DNA of 64,000 nucleotides from RYN-230 sp963768945 (lineage in GTDB: Bacteria; Actinomycetota; Actinomycetes; Streptosporangiales; Streptosporangiaceae): positions 1,488,001-1,552,000 of the forward strand of contig CAVYJW010000003.1 of NCBI GenBank assembly GCA_963768945.1, in the 5' to 3' direction. Below the pieces are notes generated by a model that was not told the origin of the DNA, searched no databases, and worked only from the letters and a program-made list of their open reading frames with translations. How positions within the stretch are numbered: the first letter of the stretch is position 1; each line of letters begins with the position of its first letter. The translations under genes were made by a program, and so were the position numbers. Shown piece after piece: positions 57,837 to 64,000 of the stretch.

Positions 57837-59179
57837 CCGGGGCCGTGAACCCGGCCGGAACCGGGGGCAACGCCGGGACTGGGGCCGGGGCCCAGGCCGG
57901 GGTCCAGGCCGGGCTGTGCGTCAGCTACCTGCTCGGCACGACGGCCGGCGGGACCGGGCGGCACGTGGCCATGCTGGCCCGCGGGTGCGCCGCCCGGGGC
58001 GCCATGGTCCGCGTCTACGGCCCGGCCGCGGCCGGGCCGTGGCTGGCCCTCGACGGCGGCCCGCCGCCATCGCGGGGCGGCGCGGCGGATCCTGCGGCCG
58101 GCGGCGTCCAGGCCCACCCCGGGCGGGCCGGCCCGGGTGGCTCAGCCACGCCGGGCTCAGCCATGCCGGGGCCGGGCTGGGACTTCAGCACGGTGGCCAT
58201 CGCCGGCCGTCCCCGGCCCGCCCGGGACGCCGCCGCCGTGCTGCGGCTCCGGCGGTTGCTGGCCCGTGACACCCCCGACGTGCTGCACGCGCACGGCCTG
58301 CGGGCGGGCGCGCTGGCCGCCCTGGCCCTGGCCGTGCCGGGCACGCCGCGTACCGCACTGGTGGTCACGGTGCACAACGCCCCGCCCGCTCGCGGGCCGG
58401 CCGCCGCCCTCTACGCCGGGCTGGAAGTGATCGTCGCCCGCCGGGCCGATGCGGTGCTCACGGTGTCCGGTGATCTGGACGCCCGGATGCGCCGTAAAGG
58501 GGCCCGGCTGGCCGGGAGGGCGCTCGTGCCCGCGCCGGCCCCGGCCGAGGTCTCACCCGCCGAGGTGGCGGTCCTGCGCCGTGAACTCGGGGGGAGTGAG
58601 ACCGGGGAGCGTGAATGGGCAGGCGGTGAGGTACAGGGCCGGGAGCCCGGTGGCCGGCAGATCGTGCTCGCGGTCGGCCGGCTGGCCGCCCAGAAGGGAT
58701 TTGGCACGCTCATCCGCGCCGCCGCGTGGTGGCAGCCGCGCGGAGCGGTTCCGCTGCTGCTTATCGCGGGAGAAGGGCCGCTGGATGCGGAGCTTCGCCG
58801 CCAGGCCGGCCTGGCGGGGGTGGCGGTCCGGTTCCTCGGCCAGCGCCGCGATGTGCCCGTGCTGCTGGCCGCCGCGGACGTGGTCGTCGTGCCCAGCATC
58901 TGGGAAGGCCAGCCTCTCATCGTGCAGGAGGCGCTGCGTGCGGGGCGGCCGCTGGTGGCCACGAGGGTCGGCGGGATTGCCGAGCTGACCGGCGACGACG
59001 GTGCCCTGCTCGTCCAGCCCGGCGACCCGGCGGGGCTGGGCGCCGCGGTGACGCTGCTCCTGGACGACCCGGAGGCCGCGGCCCGGCTGGCCGCGGCGGC
59101 GCGAGCCCGGGCGGCCCTGCTGCCCACCGAGACCGCCGCGGTGGACCAGGCTCTCGGCCTCTACCACCGCGTCCGGTAA
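57833..59179 (+). CDS. GT4-family glycosyltransferase
   Basis: 448 residues from GTG 57833. The N-terminal domain has YLLGTTAGGTGRHVAMLARG and DVLHAHGLRAGALA; the C-terminal donor domain has VLAVGRLAAQKGFGTLI, LLIAGEGPL and the EX7E-like VVPSIWEGQPLIVQEALRAGRPLVAT. It should transfer a sugar from a nucleotide donor, probably to a lipid-linked acceptor, given murJ and the MraY-like gene. A Gly/Pro-rich insert (about residues 80-115) is unusual. Confidence 0.88.
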   Translation: MTGAVNPAGTGGNAGTGAGAQAGVQAGLCVSYLLGTTAGGTGRHVAMLARGCAARGAMVRVYGPAAAGPWLALDGGPPPSRGGAADPAAGGVQAHPGRAGPGGSATPGSAMPGPGWDFSTVAIAGRPRPARDAAAVLRLRRLLARDTPDVLHAHGLRAGALAALALAVPGTPRTALVVTVHNAPPARGPAAALYAGLEVIVARRADAVLTVSGDLDARMRRKGARLAGRALVPAPAPAEVSPAEVAVLRRELGGSETGEREWAGGEVQGREPGGRQIVLAVGRLAAQKGFGTLIRAAAWWQPRGAVPLLLIAGEGPLDAELRRQAGLAGVAVRFLGQRRDVPVLLAAADVVVVPSIWEGQPLIVQEALRAGRPLVATRVGGIAELTGDDGALLVQPGDPAGLGAAVTLLLDDPEAAARLAAAARARAALLPTETAAVDQALGLYHRVR

Positions 59180-59388
59180 CAGGTAACGGATGCCCGTAAC
59201 TATGCGCGGCGAAATCCCGGTGTGAGCGGGGGACAGGTTATACGGACCGTGATCAAATCGAGTCCTACCCGACGGTACGTATTCCCTTAGTAGCATCGTG
59301 TTATTCCGGTTGAAATGGTCTTGGAAGGTGTGCTCGTCTGGTCTCCTGGGCTTGGTCTTACTCCTCGCCGGCCCGGTGGGGGACGTGC

Positions 59389-60822
59389 GTGCAACCGCAA
59401 ATCCGACGGCTGAAGTCACCCGGGCCAATGCCCGGGAATTCTGAGGTGGGCAGCCGGCCGGATGGTCTCCCGTCACGGACCAGCAGCCGCCCCGCGCGTG
59501 ACTTCAGCGCGGACGCCGCCCAGGACGCGGTCGTCCTGTCGGTTCAGGACCTCGCCGCCGCGCAGGAGGCCGTCACGCTGGCCCGTCAGGACCAGGAGGA
59601 CGAGCGCCGCGCCGCGTCAGCATCTGGCGCCGGGGACAGCCCGGAACCCGGGCCGGGCTCTGCTGGCCCTGGGACACCCGCCGCTGGGACACCTCCGCCC
59701 GCGCCGCCCTCCGGGCCCCGGGGTGGCCGTCCCCCCGCTGACGGCTCTGCGGCTCCGCGCCCGGCGCCCGGCGGTGCTCAGGCCGGCGGCCAGGCCCCAG
59801 GCGGCGCCGCCCCGGCTGGCCCGTCCGGGCAGGCCACTTCGTCCCCACCGGCCTGGGGCAGGGTGCTGCTCACCACCGTGCAGCTGTGGGCACAGCGCCG
59901 CCTGCACCTGCGCTGGCCCGCCCAGGCCCGGTGGCGGCTACTCACCCTGCTCGCCGTGGCCGCGCTGCTGTTCGGGGCGGGTGCGATCAGCATCGCACTG
60001 ACCAGCAGCCCGGCTCCGGCCGGGCACACCCGCGGCGCTACCCGGGCCAGTGCCGGCGGCGCGCCCACCCCGGCGGCCATCCGGGCGGCTGCAGCGGCCC
60101 GGACGGCCGCGGCCCGCTGGATCGCCGGGCAGGCTTCCCCGGACGCCATCGTGTCCTGCGACCCGCAGATGTGCGCGCTGCTGCAGGCGCACGGGATCCC
60201 GGGGGGGCAGCTGCTCGCGCTGGGCGGGAGCAATCCCGCCCCGCTGGGCAGCGACCTGATCGTGTCCACCGCCGCCGTCCGCAGCGAGTTCGGCGCCCGG
60301 CTGAGCAGCGTGTACGCGCCGGCCGTGCTGGCCAGCTTCGGAACCGGCAGCGCGCAGACCGCGGTCCGGGTGGTGGCGGCCGACGGGGCCGCGGCCTACC
60401 TGCGCAGCCTGCGGGCCGACGTGGCGGCGCGGGCCTCCGCGGGCCGCCAGCTGCTGCAGAACCCCAGGCTCCATCCGTCCGCCACCGCCCGCCGGGCCCT
60501 GGCCGCCGGCCAGGTCGACTCCCGCCTGCTGACCGTGTTCGCCGCCCTGGCCACCATGCACACGGTGGATGTGGCCGGTTTCCCGGCGCCCGCCGCCGGG
60601 GCGAGTGCGGGCATGCCGCTGCGGGCCGCAGACATCGCGCCGGCCAGTCCGGGGACCCGGCTCCGGCCCAACACGATCGGCTCGCTGGCCGATTTCCTCC
60701 GCGGCCAGCTGAGCCCGTACCGGCCCGCGCACATCAGCGTCATACGGCTGGCCAGCGGCCAGCCGGTGCTGCGCGTCGAGTTCGGCGCGCCCAGCCCCCT
60801 CGGTCTGCTCGGGAGGGGCTGA
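59389..60822 (+). CDS. Membrane-anchored extracellular protein of unknown function
   Basis: 477 residues: a Pro/Gly/Ala-rich cytosolic N-terminus (about 1-165), one helix (RWRLLTLLAVAALLFGAGAISIALTS, about 183-205), then an extracellular domain with AARWIAGQASPDAIVSCDPQMCALLQAHGIPGGQLLALG. The domain ends VLRVEFGAPSPLGLL. I do not know its function. It precedes a DUF4397 protein and a sortase, suggesting a cell-surface role. The start (GTG 59389) is tentative. Confidence 0.7.
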   Translation: MQPQIRRLKSPGPMPGNSEVGSRPDGLPSRTSSRPARDFSADAAQDAVVLSVQDLAAAQEAVTLARQDQEDERRAASASGAGDSPEPGPGSAGPGTPAAGTPPPAPPSGPRGGRPPADGSAAPRPAPGGAQAGGQAPGGAAPAGPSGQATSSPPAWGRVLLTTVQLWAQRRLHLRWPAQARWRLLTLLAVAALLFGAGAISIALTSSPAPAGHTRGATRASAGGAPTPAAIRAAAAARTAAARWIAGQASPDAIVSCDPQMCALLQAHGIPGGQLLALGGSNPAPLGSDLIVSTAAVRSEFGARLSSVYAPAVLASFGTGSAQTAVRVVAADGAAAYLRSLRADVAARASAGRQLLQNPRLHPSATARRALAAGQVDSRLLTVFAALATMHTVDVAGFPAPAAGASAGMPLRAADIAPASPGTRLRPNTIGSLADFLRGQLSPYRPAHISVIRLASGQPVLRVEFGAPSPLGLLGRG

Positions 60823-60911
60823 CCGGAGCAAGAACACACGTCAAGACACGCATCGTCAACACTGGATGATTCATCCTGGGAGTGGGAGTACACGATGGTA
60901 CGGAGTTCATT

Positions 60912-61817
60912 GTGATCCGGGCGCGGCGCCTCTTGCGCCCGCGCGCGGCGCTTCGCCGCCGGATGACCGGGCTGGCCCTGCTGGCCAGCGGGGCCCTGGT
61001 CGCGCTCACCGCGGCGGCCGGGCCGGCGGCCGCGGCCACCGCTCACGCCCCGGCCTCCTCGGGATACGGCTGGGTCAGGCTCGCGCACCTGTCCCCGAAC
61101 ACCCCGCCCGTGGACGTCTACCTGTACAGCTACGGCATGCCCAGCGCGATGATCGTGCTCAAGCACGTCGCCTACGGCACCGTGTCGCCCTACGAGCGCG
61201 TCCCCCATGGTGAGTACACGGTGGCCATGCGCGGGGCGGGCGCCTCACCGGCGTCTGCCCCGGTGCTGTCCACCAACCTGATGGTCCACCCGGGCCACGC
61301 CTACACCGTGGCCGGGGTCGGGCCGGCCAAGGCGCTCCACCTCCAGGTACTTGACGACCAGCTGACCACGCCCAAGGGCAAGTCGCTCGTCCGGGTGATC
61401 CAGGCGTCGCTCAAAGAGCATGACGTCACGGTGACCGCCGGCAGCGCCACGCTGGCCCGTAACCTCGCGTTCGGTAGCGTCACCCAGTACGGGACGAATT
61501 CGCCCGGCACCTGGATGGTCCACGCCAAAGGCGGCAGTGAGACGTGGTCTGGTCAGGTCAAGCTGACCGCGGGCACGATCCACACCCTGGTCGTGCTGGA
61601 TTCATCCAGCGGCCTGGAGGTCACCGACCTGATGGACGCCGCGGGCAGCTCGGTCATGCCCAACGGCGGTGCGGCGACCGGTCTCGGCGGCACGGCCCCG
61701 AAGCCTGCATCCTCGCCGCTGCCCTGGCTGGCGGCGGTAGCCGCGGGCGCGTTCCTTACCCTGGCCGGTGGCTACCGGCTCCGCCGGGTCAGGGCCGTGG
61801 CCCGGCACGCCCGTTGA
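60912..61817 (+). CDS. Secreted DUF4397 protein with C-terminal anchor, likely sortase substrate
   Basis: The GTG at 60912 has GGAG at 60902-60905. The 301 residues comprise an N-terminal signal peptide (basic RRLLRPRAALRRR, hydrophobic core, cleavage after PAAAA), a DUF4397 beta-rich domain (YGWVRLAHLSPNTPPVDVYLY), then a Pro/Gly linker, hydrophobic helix and RRVRAVARHAR tail. The tail is shaped like a cell-wall sorting signal, although no clear LPXTG is visible. The sortase gene overlaps its stop, so it is the probable client. Confidence 0.85.
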   Translation: MIRARRLLRPRAALRRRMTGLALLASGALVALTAAAGPAAAATAHAPASSGYGWVRLAHLSPNTPPVDVYLYSYGMPSAMIVLKHVAYGTVSPYERVPHGEYTVAMRGAGASPASAPVLSTNLMVHPGHAYTVAGVGPAKALHLQVLDDQLTTPKGKSLVRVIQASLKEHDVTVTAGSATLARNLAFGSVTQYGTNSPGTWMVHAKGGSETWSGQVKLTAGTIHTLVVLDSSSGLEVTDLMDAAGSSVMPNGGAATGLGGTAPKPASSPLPWLAAVAAGAFLTLAGGYRLRRVRAVARHAR

Positions 61818-62611
61818 CGGAGGCGGGCCGCGCCGCACCCGCGAACCCGGCCGGGCGCCCCCGGCACGGGCACCGCGGTCCGTCCCGGCGCGGCCTCGCA
61901 CCCCGGGAGTCGTCCCGGTCCGCGCCGCCGCCACGCATCTCGCCAGCCGGCGGGCCGCCCCCAGGCGGCCCGCCGGGACGGCGCCGGCGCCGTCCGCTGG
62001 CCGTGGCCGTCCTGGCCTGCGGGCTGGCCGTGCTGGCGCTCGGCGTGGCCGGCCTGGTCATGCTGACCGGCCACCCGGGGCTGGCCGCCGACAGGGCGCC
62101 ACGCGAGACCGTCCCGGTGCCGTCCGGATCGGCCGCCCCGGCCCCGGACCCGTCACCGGCGCAGGCCGCCCCGGCCCCGGTGTCCCTGACCATCCCGGCC
62201 ATCGGCGTGCACACCAGGCTGATCAGGCTGGGCATCACCGCGCAGGGCACCCTGCAGGTGCCTGCCTCCACCGCGGTGGCCGGCTGGTACACCGGCAGCC
62301 CCCGGCCGGGAGAGGTCGGGTCCTCCGTCATCGCCGGGCACATCGACTCCTACCTCGGCCCGGGCATCTTCTACCGGCTCAGCGACATCCGGCCCGGTGA
62401 GCGCATCTACGTGCGCCGCGCGAACGGCAGCCTGGCCGTGTTCAGCGTCTACGCGGTGCGGCAGTACCCGAAGGACCATTTCCCCACCGGGAAGGTGTAC
62501 GGCCCCGCACCCGACGCCGAGCTGCACCTCATCACCTGCGGTGGCACGTTCGACTACGCCACCCGCAGTTATCTCAGCAACGTGGTGGTCTACAGCACCC
62601 AGGTCCGCTGA
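61814..62611 (+). CDS. Class F-like sortase
   Basis: 265 residues from TTG 61814, which overlaps the previous stop (TTGA). A Pro/Arg-rich cytosolic start and one membrane helix precede the sortase domain: LTIPAIGVHTRLIRLGI, catalytic His in VIAGHIDSY, catalytic Cys in LITCGG and Arg in YATRSYLSN. Class F sortases are typical of actinobacteria. It should anchor the DUF4397 protein and perhaps others. Confidence 0.9.
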   Translation: MTEAGRAAPANPAGRPRHGHRGPSRRGLAPRESSRSAPPPRISPAGGPPPGGPPGRRRRRPLAVAVLACGLAVLALGVAGLVMLTGHPGLAADRAPRETVPVPSGSAAPAPDPSPAQAAPAPVSLTIPAIGVHTRLIRLGITAQGTLQVPASTAVAGWYTGSPRPGEVGSSVIAGHIDSYLGPGIFYRLSDIRPGERIYVRRANGSLAVFSVYAVRQYPKDHFPTGKVYGPAPDAELHLITCGGTFDYATRSYLSNVVVYSTQVR

Positions 62612-62635
62612 CCTGGCCGCCGCCGCGGCCCGGCG

Positions 62636-63301
62636 CTACCAGCCGCGGGCCCGCCACTCGCCGAGATGCGGCCGCTCGGCGCCGAGCACGGTGTCCTTCC
62701 CGTGCCCCGGGTACACCCAGGTGGGGTCGGGCAGCGGGGCGAAGACCCGCTCCTCCAGATCGTCCATCAGCTGGCCGAACCGCTTCGCGTCGCCCTGCGT
62801 GTTGCCCGGGCCGCCGGGAAACAGCGAGTCCCCGGTAAACAGGTGCGGCTCGCCGGCCAGCTGCCCGGCGGCGTCGTAGCTCAGCGCGATGCTGCCCGGG
62901 GTATGCCCGCGCAGGTGGATGACGGACAGAGTGGCCGCCCCGACCGCTATGGCGCCGCCGTGCTCCACCAGCGTGGTCACCGCGACCGGCAGCTCCACCG
63001 CGTCGTCCGGGTGGGCGATCACGTCCGCGCCGGTGGCTTCCTGGACCTCGGCGAGCGCCTGCCAGTGGTCAAAGTGCCGGTGGGTGGTGATGATCCGGCG
63101 CACCGGCCGGTCCCCGATCAGCTCGAGCAGGCGGCTGGCCTCGTTCGCCGCGTCGATCAGCACGGCCTCGCCGGTCTCGGTGCAGGTGAGCAGGTAGGCG
63201 TTGTTGTCCATCGGCCCGACCGCGAGCTTGGTCACGGTCAGCCCCGGCAATTGCCGCGTGTCGGGCGGGCCGCCCACGGTCACGTCCCCGGTGTAGGCCA
63301 C
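62636..63301 (-). CDS. MBL-fold hydrolase (glyoxalase II-like)
   Basis: 221 residues from GTG 63301, preceded by AAGGAGG. Metal-binding THRHFDHW, HLRGHTPGS, LFTGDSLF and YPGHG are in order, as in hydroxyacylglutathione hydrolase-like enzymes. In Streptomyces the same gene stands before uvrA, divergently. The substrate may be a thioester, but it is unknown. Confidence 0.9.
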   Translation of the reverse strand: MAYTGDVTVGGPPDTRQLPGLTVTKLAVGPMDNNAYLLTCTETGEAVLIDAANEASRLLELIGDRPVRRIITTHRHFDHWQALAEVQEATGADVIAHPDDAVELPVAVTTLVEHGGAIAVGAATLSVIHLRGHTPGSIALSYDAAGQLAGEPHLFTGDSLFPGGPGNTQGDAKRFGQLMDDLEERVFAPLPDPTWVYPGHGKDTVLGAERPHLGEWRARGW

Positions 63302-63667
63302 CGCTGCCTCCTTGCGTTGCTGGCGAGGTTCGGGACCCATCATCCCCCTGCGGGATGACACTGCGGAATGGCACCCTGGAAGGCAGCGGGACGGGTGGTG
63401 CCCCCAGGGGGGCGCCTGGCCCGGTCCGGTGATGCGGCGGCCGCAGGCCCGGCGGTGTCCGGCAGTGCAGCCGGCGGTGCGCGGCCCGGGGCGGCATGGC
63501 CCCGGCGGTGCACAGGCCGGGAAGCTCTTCGGCCGCGGCGATGTTTTGTCAGTGGTCCCGAATATCATGGCGTGGCCCGTGTCGGCGTAGCATCCTTACC
63601 CGTCCTGAGCTGGAGATCCGTCCATCATGAGCCGGAGAACCCGTCCTGACCCGGAGAATTGAGCACA
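63302..63667. other. Divergent region before uvrA
   Basis: 366 bp between the MBL gene and uvrA. I see no gene and no clear LexA (SOS) box. Two short similar segments with CCGGAGAA occur at about 63632 and 63652, just before uvrA. Confidence 0.5.
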
Positions 63668-64000
63668 GTGGCTGATCGTCTCGTTGTCCGCGGCGCCCGT
63701 GAGCACAACCTGAAGGATGTGTCGCTGGAGCTGCCGCGGGATTCCATGATCGTGTTTACCGGGCTGTCGGGGTCGGGGAAGTCGAGCCTGGCGTTTGACA
63801 CGATTTTCGCGGAGGGGCAGCGGCGGTATGTCGAGTCCTTGTCGGCGTATGCGCGGCAGTTCCTGGGCCAGATGGATAAGCCGGATGTCGATTTCATCGA
63901 CGGGCTGTCCCCGGCGGTGTCGATCGACCAGAAGGCGGCGTCCCGCAATCCGCGGTCAACGGTGGGCACGGTCACGGAGGTGTATGACTACCTGCGGCTG
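63668..64000 (+). CDS. uvrA: Excinuclease ABC subunit A, N-terminal fragment
   Basis: The first 111 codons of uvrA, cut by the right edge. It begins MADRLVVRGAREHNLKDVSL, with Walker A GLSGSGKSS at 32-40 and the conserved YVESLSAYARQFLGQMDKPDVD and SPAVSIDQKAASRNPRSTVGT. UvrA recognises DNA damage in nucleotide excision repair. Confidence 0.97.
   Translation, partial: MADRLVVRGAREHNLKDVSLELPRDSMIVFTGLSGSGKSSLAFDTIFAEGQRRYVESLSAYARQFLGQMDKPDVDFIDGLSPAVSIDQKAASRNPRSTVGTVTEVYDYLRL

Overview
The window is a chromosomal segment of a high-GC actinomycete. This rests on GC-rich third codon positions, frequent GTG starts, an rrn operon with no tRNA in the 16S-23S spacer, the long actinobacterial insertion in 23S rRNA, and gene order shared with Streptomyces and Mycobacterium (alaS-ruvX-mltG; infC-rpmI-rplT-methyltransferase-kinase-pheS-pheT; argCJBD..RGH; tyrS; HAD-tlyA-nadK-recN-steA-mctB; MBL hydrolase-uvrA). 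The 16S features would suit a Streptosporangiales-like lineage, but I cannot place it further.

Layout. 1-4.6 kb: end of alaS, ruvX, mltG with a very long disordered N-terminus, and an ECF sigma factor fused to a zinc-binding, membrane-anchored tail. 4.6-6.6 kb: an attenuator-bearing leader, then infC (apparent ATC start), rpmI, rplT. 6.6-12.8 kb: SpoU methyltransferase, orphan histidine kinase, pheS, pheT (frameshifted near its start). 12.8-19.1 kb: an accessory island between pheT and argC, with an MFS exporter, two paralogous membrane diguanylate cyclases and a lipoprotein. 19.2-27.8 kb: arginine operon argC-J-B-D-F'-R-G-H behind two ArgR boxes, with argF reduced to a remnant of about 100 codons. 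27.8-30 kb: alkyladenine glycosylase and tyrS. 30.2-36.1 kb: a complete rrn operon. 36.2-47.3 kb: Gly/Arg-rich TPR protein, MBL hydrolase, GT-C-like membrane protein, DUF1015 protein, small TPR protein, HAD phosphatase, ABC exporter, Nei-type glycosylase. 48.2-59.2 kb: SCP2-like protein, small conserved protein, tlyA, nadK, recN, steA, mctB/steB, MraY-like protein, murJ and a GT4 glycosyltransferase. 59.4-62.6 kb: a surface-protein and sortase module. 62.6-64 kb: MBL hydrolase and the start of uvrA.

The most unusual feature is in the island. Each diguanylate cyclase gene is divergent from a tandem array of tiny open reading frames on the minus strand. Three copies encode the 6-residue peptide MTKGWG (period 65-66 bp) and five encode the 8-residue peptide MTAGTQWG (period 70 bp). 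Every copy has its own near-perfect Shine-Dalgarno sequence, and the spacers are C-rich and G-poor. No larger minus-strand gene lies downstream of either array. The promoter regions of the two cyclase genes are also conserved. I read this as a duplicated peptide-minigene plus c-di-GMP module; its function is unknown.

Four genes (pheT, the Gly-rich TPR gene, the DUF1015 gene, the MraY-like gene) each show what looks like a one- or two-base frameshift. Because one is essential, residual sequencing errors are a serious possibility. Short in-frame tandem repeats recur in many coding regions.
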